NCBI GenBank assembly: GCA_030015575.1
Contig: CM057338.1
Location: 832,590,353-832,654,352 of the forward strand
Length of the DNA: 64,000 nt
Direction: 5' to 3'
Origin: Agapanthus africanus
Lineage: Eukaryota; Streptophyta; Magnoliopsida; Asparagales; Amaryllidaceae
Numbering within the stretch: position 1 is the first letter of the stretch; each line of letters starts with the position of its first letter. Positions 1-11,480 of the stretch are shown piece by piece. A program made the translations under genes and the position numbers. The notes beneath the pieces were generated by a model. That model did not search any database, was not told the DNA's origin, and worked only from the letters and a program-made list of their open reading frames with translations.

Positions 1-675
1 GGGGGCCTTCTTCTTCTTTCCCTTGGCTTTCGCCTTGGACCTAGAAGAAGATGATCCTCCTACAAACAAAGTGGATGTATCCCTACCTTTCTGTAGGGTG
101 CCCTCTGCGCTCCTCAGCATGTTGAGGAGCTCTGAAAGTTTAACCTCTTTTTCTTGTAAGTTGAAGTTCAGTATAAACTGGGCGTAAGTGGAAGGAAGGG
201 ACTGGAGAACTATATCCGTATATAGCTCACTCTCCAATGTGATCCCTAGGTCAGCGAGCTCCTCAATGAAGCCGATCATCTTTAGCACGTGCTCGGCTAC
301 TGATGATCCGACGGCCATTCTTGTCGAAAATAACTTTTTCGACGCTTCGTATCTTACGATACGAGATTGCTCTCCATACAGTTCTTTTGTATGAAGCAAT
401 ATGGATTCCATGTCCATATTCTCATGCCTCCTCTGATGTTCGTTGTCCATCGAGGCAAGCAGGAGGCATTTGGCCTTCGCGCTATCAATCTCCCAAGTCT
501 TACGGATTTCCTTATCCGCGACGCTGGAAGTTGGACCAGGGACAGGGGGAGCTTTGGTGGTAAGAAGATACCCCAGCTTGTCATAAGTGATTGCTATCTT
601 GACATTCCTGAGCCAATCTTTGTAGTTTGGCCCTGTCAGTTTGTTTTTATCTAGGAGTAACTTAAGTCCAGTCAT
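1..675 (-). CDS. gag polyprotein of element A (partial, open to window edge)
   Basis: The start codon at 675-673 opens MTGLKLLLDKNKLTGPNYKD, and 225 codons follow without a stop to base 1. It is the same protein as the gag of element B (11,985 onward), which starts MTGLKLLLEKN. It carries the copia gag (UBN2-like) core, including QSLPSTYAQFILNFN and LLNMLRSAEGTLQ, then a Lys-rich linker (KAKAKGKKKKA) just before the expected zinc knuckle, which lies off the window. Gag forms the virus-like particle that packages element RNA in the cytoplasm. The frame stays open through the point where element B has a one-base deletion, so A provides the reference frame. The start was chosen by match to B and by position after the conserved leader. 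Confidence 0.85.
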   Translation of the reverse strand, partial: MTGLKLLLDKNKLTGPNYKDWLRNVKIAITYDKLGYLLTTKAPPVPGPTSSVADKEIRKTWEIDSAKAKCLLLASMDNEHQRRHENMDMESILLHTKELYGEQSRIVRYEASKKLFSTRMAVGSSVAEHVLKMIGFIEELADLGITLESELYTDIVLQSLPSTYAQFILNFNLQEKEVKLSELLNMLRSAEGTLQKGRDTSTLFVGGSSSSRSKAKAKGKKKKAP

Positions 676-2762
676 GTTGATTGGTCGCTGCAATTAGGAG
701 AGAGAAGAAGAAACACTCAGCATGATGCTCTTGCAAGTTTAGAGTGGTTTTTAGTTTGTCTAAACAGGATGGCTCCCACTGTTTCTCGAATCCCTCCTCA
801 AACCATAAAGGAAGAATTAGTCAGGATCAATCCCACCGTACAATACTTGCTTAACCGTTCAGCCAGGCCGGTGTCGGTACTTCGAGGGAGGTTTTCCAAC
901 GCTTTCGCGAAGTTCCTTAATTAAAGAACCTCTTTTCCCTGGGGGCGTAGCCCCGCTAACACCTTTCTAGGCACCTACTAGGTTTATAGCATTGATCGTT
1001 AAGTGAGAAATTTCCCGAGGAGTAGCATATACTCACAGTAGGATCGGGATCCAAATATCATCGCGTGACGAAACTGAAGGAATCCTACCAGAATCATCAC
1101 ACTCCAAATGGTATGCAAATCTAGCAAGTTTCAGTACTTATGAAACTCCCGATGTGGATTTTTGCCCCATGCTCTTATGACCTTGGCGTGAGGTCAAAAT
1201 GTCATAAGTCACATGTCAAGTTCGTCCCATCATTATCCAGGTTAATTTGAACCCACCCGTACATACCCTTGACATAGGCCAAAATGGCAGTACGACTGTC
1301 TCAAACCAACGCATTCTATCTATGCAACAGATAAATATCCGGCAGCTACCAATCACTATGCCTTGGCGTGAGGTCAAAATACATAGCTTGAATACTACCG
1401 AATATTTAACTGAAATGATGGAGGGCTACGGATGGTTTTGGCAAAACCGTGAACGTAGTGAACTTGATTTGGTCGATGGAACGAGATAGCTTTTAAATGG
1501 AGTGGCTCAAACTCCGTATTTTAAAAGTTTGTTTTGAAAAGAACCGAGTGGTTTTTCGAAAGTGTTCCAACGACTTTAACTTGGTTTATTATCTTGCATT
1601 AGTTCTTTTAATGCGTGATATTCTTGCATTAGTTCTTTTAATGCGTCCCATCATTTAATCCTACCATTGCAGAAAACAACCAAAATATGACGTACGCTTA
1701 TGCCATTCGCATTCGCCACGGGGCCCCGTCATTACCCGTTAGGTTACTTAACTAACGACAGAGCGGGGGCTGGGCTAGCGCGTCTGTAAAACATAAGCAA
1801 CGCCTAAATAATATCATATATAGATATACTGCAATGATAAACATTTCAGATCACAGATAAATACATTGGATATACTAGGAATCTGTAATTTGTACGAGCC
1901 TGTAACAAAAACAGATTACACGGTCGCGGTGAATAGCCAAAACCCCACCCAAGACCCCTACGGGTGCGGCAAACTACCCGCCAAGTACCCGAAGCGTAGC
2001 AACCTCCCTCATCTCCATGAGTAGGCCACTCGACACTTCGGCATACCCGGTAGTTTGTGCACCCCTCCATGGGTCTATCCTAGGAGCAAAAACAGTAAAA
2101 AGAAATTATACAATGACGGCTACAACCCCGACCCGGTTGTGCGGCCATACAAATAATTATTACATCAATTTACAAATTTACATGAATTGCAAGAAAAGAA
2201 AACTCTCGTCTCACAACCCCCGGCTATTCACCCGCGACAATCCAACATATTTATATACACATTCCAGCACATTACAGATCATGTATAACCCCGACCAATC
2301 GACTTATAGCGATTAGCCGACGTTCAATACATGCAAACATCACAGATATAACCATCATAGTCAAAGTGCAGTGAAGTTCGGAAAAATACGGAATTATAGG
2401 ACCCCAAAAGGAAATTTCTTTTCTGGAAAATCTGGGCACATATAATATATTTCAAAAATCCCAAAACCAACACAGACACACACTGCACGAAAAACGATGC
2501 AGAGAAGACGACAAACCGCGGCGCTTCCGCGGCACATGCCTACCTCATGCGGCGGAAGCGCGGCGGTTTGAACGAAACAGTGGACCGTTTTTCATGGGTG
2601 TTCACACAAAACCCTGAGCCGAATTTAGGAGTATAAAGTTTTTCATTTTGACCAGAAAAAATTTCAACAGAAACTCAGGTTTTGTAAAAGTTAGGTTTTT
2701 GGATTTTTTTCGGTTCCGAACTTCGTTACACTTTACTACCAAGCTAGTTTAAGTTTAGTTAG
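676..2762 (-). other. Untranslated leader of element A
   Basis: About 2.1 kb between PBS and gag ATG with no credible coding frame. It holds a long hairpin (about 2,478-2,604), a strongly conserved block (1,704-1,785) and three spaced copies of a motif like TTGACCTCACGCCAAGG or TTGGCCTATGTCAAGG (around 1,180-1,205, 1,262-1,285 and 1,359-1,382). All three features are also in the leaders of elements B and C. Confidence 0.75.
2478..2604 (-). other. Long GC-rich hairpin in leader of element A
   Basis: Arms meet near 2,548-2,555. The inner stem pairs CAAACCGCGGCGCTTCCGC (2,513-2,531) with the facing arm (about 2,552-2,570). Pairing continues outward through GAAAAACG and its complement. It sits at the same place, just after the PBS, as hairpins in elements B and C. 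Confidence 0.65.
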
Positions 2763-2774
2763 GCTCTGATACCA
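2763..2774 (-). other. Primer binding site of element A
   Basis: The complement reads TGGTATCAGAGC, the initiator-Met-tRNA-type PBS of many plant copia elements, one base inside the LTR end. Elements B (9,969) and C (51,954) have the identical site. Confidence 0.88.
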
Positions 2775-2775
2775 C

Positions 2776-4946
2776 TGTAAGTCCATGTTGCGACCCCCGG
2801 TTCTTACGGGGAGGCGGAAACGGTATAAAAATCAAATTTTTAGCGCAAGGGGCAACATGGACTAAGCAAAGTCGGGATCTTTGACTAAACTAAAACTAGC
2901 ATACTTAGCTAAAGAGAGTTAGCTACTCGGATGGAGATGGCTATACCTTGCTTGTCTTGAACTCCTTCGTCTTCAAAGCTCCGATGGTGGTCCAATGGCT
3001 TCTTCTCGTCGTCTCCGTACGCCGAAGACAGATCCACCTGAAAGCTCCAACCTTTAGCTCCTTCTTCGTTCTTTGAAGAAACTAGTTCACTTGGTTTGCT
3101 AAACCTAGTGAACTAGAATGAGTAGAGAGGAAATAGAATGGGATTTTATCTATGGTTCTTGATTCTCAACTCATGAGACAAGAGAACCATAGATCAAGAG
3201 AGGGAGCAAGAGGTTGAGGGTGAGAGCAAGAGGAGAGCTCAAGAACAAGAGAGAGAATGAGCAAGAAAGAATGAGCAACTCTTTTGTCTTTCACCCTCTC
3301 ATAATCCAAAGTGATCATAACTCATCATATCAAAAAAGTCTTATGTGATGGTTTGAAGCAACCATAACCTTATCATGTCATGCACTCATTTTACTCAAAT
3401 GAGCAAGCAAGTAAAAGTCTTTGGCATGAAATGATAACCATGGTTATCATGATGGTCAACTAGTCAAGCCTAGTCAACCAGTCAACAAGTCAACAAAAGT
3501 CAACAAGTCAACAAAGTCAACAAGTCAACAACCATATCACCATAATACTTAATTAATATAGTAGTTAATCACATATCATATTCTCATTAGGGTTGAGCAT
3601 AAAGTCAAATAGTCAACGGTCAACAGTCAACAACCCTAATGAGAATCCGCCGCCTCTGCCTCCCTGTCAACTGTGCATACACACCCGCATCCGCGTTCCG
3701 AGGAACACGAATGCAAACTGGATAAATCCAATCCCATAAGGTACACTAGGATCTGGCTTAAACCAAAGCCCGCTAGTGTAAACTGTCCGGACACTGTACG
3801 TGCACAAGTGCACGGATGTGACCGAACCCTGTCGCAAAACCATGCGACCTGTCGCAATACCATGCGACCTCTACTCTTTTGCCTAAAGGCGAAAAGCTTT
3901 CTGTGTGGGACTCTAAAGACTCGACACTACGCTGGCAGTGGGTTTAACCACAGACCGCAAGCGGCACTAGCTGTGCGTAACGGTCCCCAGGTAATGCCGA
4001 CAAGAAGACCGACGAGGCGAAACCCATCTGAACTCCTACTGAGCCTGAGTGTGACATTCTCCGTACAGTCCGGTCTGTTCGTCTGATACATCGCATGGCG
4101 GGCCTAGAGGGCGGGAAACGTCAGTCCCCCAATAGCGGTACAAGTCGTGCCGGAGCGAAGCCCAAAACACCCTGAGATAACACTGGAAACCTACCAGTAT
4201 ATCTCGTTTGCCCTGGCCAGGGACTACTCGTGTAATGGCTCTCCTAGACACAGCGCGATGTCAACCCCCAATACCGGGAGAGACGAATCCTGTCTAACCG
4301 TCACTGCCTCCAAGTGCTTCGGGACTGCACCCAACCACCACCTGTTTGCACGACTCCTTTGAGCCGTGGTAGGGTAGTGATCAAAGTACAGTGGGAACAC
4401 ACCCGAGGCGAAGTGACAGTGTCAAGTCAGCGGACTAAGCTGTACTCATGTCACCTGGGAACTGATAACTGACGATAGGTATAATACCAACTAGTCAGTT
4501 CCCGACGAGTCCTGTCCAGTGTACCCGTAACCTAACGAGCACCCGCATACTATCTCAAGTACGACGTACTGACGGCTGTGGGACAGACCGTCTCCCACAC
4601 TGGGATGAGAAGCGCATGCGCTGGTCTACTCCGGAGTATCGATGCCCTGTCTCGATAGTCCTGCGACCAGGGACCTGCATAAGGATGTGCTTATAGATTA
4701 CCCAGCCCCACTAGTGTGACGGCCATCACATCGCTGGTAATCAAGCAAAGATCCTAAGGGCTCTACTAATGTGTATAGGCGATATACAAAAATAAACACA
4801 TGTACACATTGAAGTAGAAACAAACCAAGTAGCATACTACTATTTTGAGCAAGATTGTATATACAAGGTGAATATCCCAAGCATCCATTAAGTAATATAC
4901 AAACTAGTATGATACAGTAATGGCCTCTAGGGCATATACACTAACA
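2776..4946 (-). repeat. 5' LTR of element A (2,171 bp)
   Basis: Bounded by TGTTAG (complement ending at 4,946) and TTACA (complement starting at 2,776), one base from the PBS. The middle is alignable to the LTRs of elements B, C and D. The 3' third holds a run of GTCAA repeats (3,454-3,630). Confidence 0.85.
3454..3630 (-). promoter_or_regulatory. W-box-like TTGAC cluster in LTR of element A
   Basis: GTCAA (TTGAC on the element's strand) occurs about 13 times in 180 bp, mostly as GTCAACAA units 8-10 bp apart. TTGAC is the core WRKY-binding motif. Regulatory function is inferred; it may be only a simple repeat. Confidence 0.4.
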
Positions 4947-5020
4947 AAATCAACTTGGCATCTTCGGAGAGGTGGACGGATCAAACCAAATAGCATCTGC
5001 CCCCAAATTCAGGCAAGACG
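4947..5020. repeat. Short fragment of the 3' end of a large-LTR (Tat-like) element
   Basis: Bases 4,950-5,015 closely match 63,529-63,590, just before the LTR end of the element at the right edge (shared stretch AGGTGGACGGAT, then CCAAATAGCATCTGCCCC). Element A appears to have inserted here. Confidence 0.55.
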
Positions 5021-5056
5021 TTTATCTTTCTTGGTTTTCGGCGGAGAACAATAGCC

Positions 5057-5932
5057 AGTTGAGTTTGGAATACTTTGACGACGGTCGAAGTCTCGTTACT
5101 GACTATCATGAGGGCCCGTGTTTCCTTACTCCTGGATTATAACATGTTGAGTTTTGAATACTTCGACGATGGTTGAAGTCCCGTTTCTGACTATCATGAG
5201 GGTTCGTGGTTCCTTACCCCCTGGATTACAGCCTGTTGGGTTCGAGAACACTCTTGAGATTTGGTTGATACTCACACCTTGAACTCATGTTAGTTACTTT
5301 TACCCTTTTAGAGACCTTTTAGGACACTTGCATTCCCTTCATGTTCACTATACCTACACTCCACGGCCATGTTATACTTGTTTGCTATGCTAATATAGTT
5401 GATATACACATTACCATGTACGTTACTATACTTGTTTACATGTTCATGCTTTATATCCATGCTATACCATATATCGCATTACACTTTGCATTTCATTTAT
5501 ATATATCACTCCATCCTTTTGGGGACTTACCGAGCGTTAGTTCGCTGACGGGCATTCCACCCATCTTTCTTTCTTTCTTGGAATGTTCGTCGGGTGGTAT
5601 TGAGACAGAGGAGATAGAAGCGGTCGAAGAGGAGTACAACTAGTTCGCATCACAACCGGACGTCTGGTTCATTCAGCTTTTTATTTCATTTGTGTATGCC
5701 TTCATGTTAAGGCTTATCATGTTATCGTATCTTGTATTCAGATATTTTCTCAATTATGAATCTTGAATGTAATAAATCAAAATTGGATTTCATCCTTTTG
5801 TTTATTCTTGCTACTTTATATTGCTTATAGACGCTTAGCGTATTTACTTCGAGAAATGACCTTCTCGGAATAAATACGTCGCGGGCCTCGTTACGTGCTG
5901 TTACCACTCTTTTAGGAAGTGGGGCATGACAA
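5057..5932 (+). repeat. Gypsy-type LTR fragment (Tekay/Del-like, tentative)
   Basis: It starts with two direct copies of a unit of roughly 90-100 bp (GAATACTTTGACGACGGTCG-like). It then has GGGGACTTACCGAGCGTTAG and a 3' end GTGGGGCATGACA at 5,920-5,932, which resembles LTR ends of plant chromoviruses. The lineage name rests on memory of such LTRs. No coding remains were seen, and the sequence on to 6,097 is unassigned. Confidence 0.4.
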
Positions 5933-6097
5933 TGGAGGAGTCGACCCGACTGAGATTCGAGTAAATAGAAAAAATAGGTTAATACGGGACTCCTGAAGCT
6001 CCGTTGGATTCACACAAGAAACTATCCCAAGCATCCCGAGTATAATATATGTATTGCTGTAAGATATCCATAGTTAGTTTTAATTTGTTGATTATAT

Positions 6098-8073
6098 TGG
6101 GTTATGTCAGCGCCCTGGCCATCAAACCGTGGCCGATTGCAGAACAAAAATTTTACAAACTGGCGCTAGAACAACCCACGAATATGGATCTACCATTAAC
6201 CCTAAACCTAGCAAGCTATATAAAGAGTTAAGATGGTTATACCGAATGATCCGTGTCCTTCGGTCTTTAACCTCCTTCCCAAGCTCCTAGTGGCCACCAT
6301 GATCAAGTTTGATCTCCGGTCTCCCTCCATCGAAGATGATCCACCTAAGAGTCTATAAATCGAGCTCCTACCTCATAACCGAGGTAACTAGGGTACTTAG
6401 TTCGCTAAACTAGATAGCTTAGAAGATGTAGAGTCTAATGATGGATTGATTTGTCTCTAAACACCCTAGGTTTCTCAACACATGAGACATTAAGGATGGA
6501 GGTAGAAAAAGAAGCTTGAGAGATGAGAGTGTAAGCATGAAGCAAAGCAACTCAAGAAAATGGCTAAGTGTTGTAAGCAAAAGAAATGAATCATCAAGTA
6601 AGGAAATATCTCACAACCCCAACAAATATCAAGCATGCCACAATAGTGTTTCATGAGTCACCCTATGAGTCATCCCATGAGTCACCAAGTGTGTCATGCT
6701 TCATAAATGCCAATGCACACTCATCCCTCCACCTTATTAAATCATTTAACTAAATGATCAAAACTAAAATGAGGTGTTAACTTCTAGAACCTATCTTGTA
6801 ATAAATTAAAAGAATACCCCTCATCCGTATATACATAACCGTATCCGTATTCCGAAAAATACGAATACAAAAAAGACGAAAATAATCCAATAATATAATA
6901 CTAGTATCCGTCTTAAACTAAAGCCACTAGTAAAATCCGTCCGAATCATGATACGTGCACAAGTGCACGTATATGATCGAACCCTGCTGTAAAACCATAC
7001 GGCCTCTACATCGTTTCGCCCGAAGCAGGGAAACCCTCTGTGTGGGACTCTAAAGATTCGTCAATACGCTGGCAGTAGGTTTAACCACAAGTACGTCAGC
7101 GGCACTAGCTGTACGTAACGGCTACCCAGGTATTGAGCGAAAAGAAGGCCGACGAGCAAACTCACCGAACCCTACTGAGCCTGTCCATGACAATCTCCGT
7201 ACAGTACGGTCTTTTCGTCTAAGAGTATAGCATCTCGAGTTTAGGGGGTGGATAAAGTCCGACCCCTAATAACGCGACATTTAGTGTCGGTATGAAGCCC
7301 ACCACAACCTGAGAAACTACTGATCCAAATCAGTAATTCTTGACTACCTTGATCAAGGATTTCAGGTGATGGCCACCTGTGCACTATGCGACATCAACCC
7401 CCAATACCGGGAGAGACAAATCCCCGACGATCCGTTCACTGTCTCCATGTGGCTCGGGACTATACTCAACTAAAACCTGTTTGCATGACTGCTTTGAGCC
7501 ATGGTAGGGTAGTAATCAAAGCACATTGGGAACTCACATGAGACAAATGATGATCTCAGGTCAACAGACTAATCTGCACACATGTCACCTGAGAACTGCT
7601 ATCTAACAATAGGTATAATACCAACTAGTATATTCCCGGCGAGTCCATCCAGTGTACTCATAACCCAATGAGCACCTGCATACTATCTTAGGTGAACAAA
7701 CTAACACCAATGGCTTGTGAGATTAGTCACCGCCCCTCGTCCGGGTCTAGATCAGTATACACTAGTCTACTATGGAGTATCGATGCCCAGTCTCGATACT
7801 CCCACGACTAGGGACATTTAAGGATGTGCTTATAGACTACCCAGCTCCCACGTAAATGATCGCCATCATAATGCTGGTAGTCAAGCAAGAATCCTATGGG
7901 CTCTATCAACATGTAATAGTGATCTGTAATACCATCTAAAACATGTACATGATGATAAAGATAAACCAGATAGCATACTATCATTTTGAGTAAGACTGTT
8001 CTATCCGTATAGATCCTCCCTCAATCATCGCAATCGCGTGCCTACAATTCAATAATTGACTTGAAGGTACTAT
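6098..8073 (-). repeat. 3' LTR of element D, main part
   Basis: Continues at 17,834-17,846 after removal of element B. The left limit is set by similarity of 6,105-6,140 (GCGCCCTGGCCATCAAACCG) to the end of element C's LTR (GGCGCCCCGGCCGTCAAACC on the same strand). It contains the LTR hairpin at about 7,483-7,503. Confidence 0.6.
8069..8073 (+). other. Target site duplication of element B, left copy
   Basis: ACTAT directly before TGTTAG at 8,074; repeated at 17,834-17,838. Confidence 0.92.
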
Positions 8074-9967
8074 TGTTAGTGTATATGCCCTAGGGGCCAT
8101 TATTGTATCATACTAGTTTGTATATTACTTAATGGAAGCTTGGGATATTCACATATATATAACAGTCTTGCTAAACATGGTAGTATGCTACTTGGTTTTT
8201 CTATCTTAATATGTGAGTATACGTATTAATAGAGCTCTTAGGATCTTGCTTGACTACCGGCGTTGTGATGGCAGTCACACTAGTGGGGGCTGGGTAGTCA
8301 ACAAGCACATCCTTATTCAAGTCCCTAGTCGTAGAATTATCGAGACAGGGCATCGATACTCCGGAGTAGACTAATGTGTACGCTTCTCATCCCAGTTGGG
8401 GAGATGGTCTGTCCCACAGCCGTCAGTACGTCGTACTGGAGATAGTATGCAGGTGCTCGTTAGGTTACGGGTACACCGGACAGGACTCACAGGGAACTGT
8501 TGGTTGGTTTTATACCAGTCGTCAGTGAACAGTTCCCAGGTGACATGAGTACAGCATAGTCCGTAGACTTGACACTGCTACTTCGCCTCGAGTGTGTCCC
8601 ACTGTTCTTAGATTGCTACCCTACCACGACTCAAAGGAGTCGTGCAAACAGGTAGCAGTTGGGTGCAGTCCCGAGCACTTGGAGGCAGTGGCGGTTAGAC
8701 AGGATTCGTCTCTCCCGGTATTGGGGGTTGATATCGCGCTGTGTCAGAGAGCCATTACGCAAAGTCCCTGGCCAGGGCAAGCGAGATTTGCTGGTAGGTT
8801 CCAGTAGTTTCTCAGGGTGTAATGGGCTTCGCTCCGACACGACTTATACCGCTATTAGGGGACTGACGCTTGCCGTCCCGTAGGCCCGATATGCGATAGT
8901 CTTAGACGAACGGACCGGACTATACGGAGATTGTCACATCAGACTCAGTAGGAGTTCGGATGAGTTTCCTCATCGGCCTTCTTATCGACATCTACCTGGG
9001 GACCGTTACGTACAGCTAGTGCCGCTTGCGGTCTGTGGTTAAACCCACTGCCAGCGTAGTAGTCGAGTCTCTAGAGTCCCACACAGAGAGTTTCCCTACT
9101 CCAGGCGAAACGATATAGAGGTCGTATGGTTTTACGACAAGGGTTCGAACGCATACGTGTGTTTACGCACGTATGACTTTCGGACAGTTTTTACCAGTCG
9201 GCTTTGGTTTAAGCCAGTTACTGGTATCCGGTTATTGGATTTATACAGTCTAAAGTTTTTCCGTATTTTTGCGGAAAGGAGGGGCGTTCTCGTAATTGCG
9301 CGAGAAGCTTCTAGAAGATGGTGACTAAGGAGGTTTAGGTGGCATATACAATGAATGTGATTAGTGAGTCATATGGATGATTCATCCATGTCATTAATGC
9401 ATCATAAATGCTTAATGACTCATGGAGATGAATCATCACTAGATATTATCAAGCATGGTTGTTAATTTGATTTATTTTCTTTTCTTGATAAAAAGAAATG
9501 CTTGATATATATTATGATAACTCATTATTCTCACTTCATTATTATCTTCACCTTCTCTCTCCTCAAGCTCTCCCTCTTCAAACTCTAATCCTCCCCTCTC
9601 ATGTGTTGAGTACAAGGATTAGTTAGACTAATTAAACCATAACCCTCACTCTATATCACCTAGCTTCTTTGATTAGCACTTGAAGAAAGTTAGTTGCCTC
9701 AAGTTTAGAGGCTAAGCTTGGAGTAAAGCTCTCGGGTGGATCGTCTACTACTTCAAGAAGGCCGAGGAGGAGGTGGAGTTCGTAAAGACGAAGGACACGG
9801 TTCTTTAGGTATAATCCCTTTACATAGTAGTTATTAACTTCTATGTTTGATGTTAGTTATCGTTTAGCTTCGATTCATGCGGTTAGTCGATGTTTAGCAT
9901 AAGAACAAGATCGTTTTTCATATTTCCGCCTCCCCGCAAGTCATGGGGTGTTGTACATCGACTTACA
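8074..9967 (+). repeat. 5' LTR of element B (1,894 bp)
   Basis: Starts TGTTAGTGTATATGCCCTAG and ends CGACTTACA. It pairs with 15,940-17,833. A perfect short hairpin CACGACTC-AAAG-GAGTCGTG lies at 8,625-8,644. Confidence 0.94.
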
Positions 9968-9968
9968 G

Positions 9969-9980
9969 TGGTATCAGAGC
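9969..9980 (+). other. Primer binding site of element B
   Basis: TGGTATCAGAGC, one base after the 5' LTR; matches the 3' end of plant initiator Met-tRNA as in other copia elements. Confidence 0.92.
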
Positions 9981-10130
9981 CTCGCTAAATAATAAATAAC
10001 TTACTTGCAAATTTGTATGAATTTCGAACAGAAAAAACGAAACCGGAAAAGCCTGAAATCACTAGTTTCTGTCGATTTTTAAATGAAGTCCAAAAAATTT
10101 TCAGGGATGTTCAGAAAGCTTGAAAAGACA

Positions 10131-10268
10131 GTAGAAGAACACCCAAGAAAATTGGGCCCCTGAATCGCCTAAAGCGCCGCGGAACCGCGGCGGATCCCAC
10201 CGATCCGCCGCGATTCCGCCGCCGAGTTGGCGATTCAGGAACCTAATTTTCCTGTGTCACTTCTCTGT
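10131..10268 (+). other. 66-nt-arm hairpin in leader of element B
   Basis: Arms 10,131-10,196 and 10,202-10,267 with loop CCACC. The inner 56 positions are about 79% paired by hand alignment, including GCGGCGGATC/GATCCGCCGC and CCTGAATCGCC/GGCGATTCAGG. It lies about 160 bp after the PBS, as in elements A and C. Confidence 0.8.
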
Positions 10269-10904
10269 GATATTTGGTATTTTCTGGAATATTTTATTTT
10301 TGCTCAGGTTTCAGATTTACAGAGAAGTATTGGAGCAAAATTAAAAGTATTTAATCGATCGAAATTATACAGTATTTGCTTGTTGGATTATATCTGTGTT
10401 TGTATAATGTGTTCGTAAACCTCCCCTAACTGCTAGTATGTCGGTTGGCAGGGGGTTGCACATTTCTGTAATGGTTTTTACTGTTTGTGGATATGAACTG
10501 TGTTGGACTGTTGTGATGTATAGCCGGGGTTATGTGATGGGTTATTATTTAATTCATTTGATGTAAATGTAATTTGTTGTAATATTATTTTGCGGGGCAC
10601 ATCCAGGTTGCGGTTGTAGCCACCGTTGTATTATTTCATTTTACTGTTTTTGCTCCTATGACAGACCCAAGGTGGGGTGCACAAACTGCCGGGCGGGTAG
10701 TTTGCCGTACCCGTTGGGGTCTTGGGTGGGGTAATGGCTATTCATCACAACTGTGTAATCCGTCTTTTGTTGCAGGCTCAAAACAAACACGGATTGCTTG
10801 CAAATCCAATAAGGTTCATCTGTGATCTGAAATGCCTATTATTGCGTCTGACGAATGTACAATATCTATATATGATAGCTATTTAGACGTCACTTATGTT
10901 TTAC

Positions 10905-10987
10905 ACCCGCGCTAGCCCAGCCCCCGCTCTGTCGTTAGTTAAGTAACCTAACGGGTGATGACGGGACCCCGTGGCGAATGCGGATGG
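10905..10987 (+). other. Conserved leader block of element B
   Basis: About 90% identical by eye to 1,704-1,785 (minus) and 53,148-53,232. It contains CCCCGCTCTGTCGTTAGTTA followed by AACCTAACGGGT. CGTTAGTTA and TAACCTAACG can fold into a small hairpin. It is much better conserved than flanking leader sequence. Confidence 0.7.
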
Positions 10988-11283
10988 TATAAGAGGACGT
11001 TGTATTTTCGTTGTTTTCTGCAATGATAGGTTAATGATGGGACGCATTATTTATAATGCAAAGAAAATAAACCAAAAAGTTTAATCGTTGGAACAATTTA
11101 AAAGAAACCACTCGGTTAATTTTAAAAACAGATATTTTTAAATGCGGAGCTTTAACCACTCCTTTTAAAAGCTATCAGGTTCCTTCGGTTATATCAAGTT
11201 CACTACGTTCACGGTTTCGCCAAAACCATTCGTAGCCCTCCGTCATTTCATTTGGGTATTCAGTAGTATCAAAACTATGCATT

Positions 11284-11480
11284 TTGGCCAAAGTCAAGGC
11301 ATAGTGTTTGGTAGCTGCTGGGTTTTCATTTGTAGCATAAGATAGATGAGTTAGTTTGGGACAGTCGTATTATCATTTGACCAAAGTCAGGGGTATATAC
11401 GGATGGGTTCAAATTGACAAGATAATGACGAGTAGAACTTGACATGTGACTTATGACATTTTGACCAAAGCCAAGGTCAT
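11284..11480 (+). repeat. Triple leader motif of element B
   Basis: Three spaced copies of TTGRCCAAAGYCARGG at about 11,284, 11,376 and 11,461. Element C has the same trio at about 53,753, 53,853 and 53,931. Confidence 0.6.

Larger units (their letters stand above)
1..4946 (-). mobile_element. Element A: Ty1/copia retrotransposon, 5' half, cut by window edge
   Basis: Reading on the minus strand: a 5' LTR (4,946 down to 2,776), a tRNA-Met-type primer binding site, a 2.1-kb untranslated leader and the first 225 codons of gag, which run off the left edge. LTR, leader and gag are co-linear with element B (8,074-17,833) but clearly diverged, so A is a related subfamily, not a copy of B. The LTR opens with TGTTAGTGTATATGCCCTAG and closes with TTACA. 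A gag with no stop codon suggests a fairly young or selected copy. No second LTR is visible, so age cannot be estimated here. Placement in the Angela/BARE lineage is inferred from the LTR start and from element B's pol. Confidence 0.88.

Noticed and set aside
8592-8807. 71-codon frame repeated at 16,458-16,673
   Set aside because: It lies across the LTR hairpin of element B and is duplicated only because LTRs are duplicated; disrupted in A, C and D.
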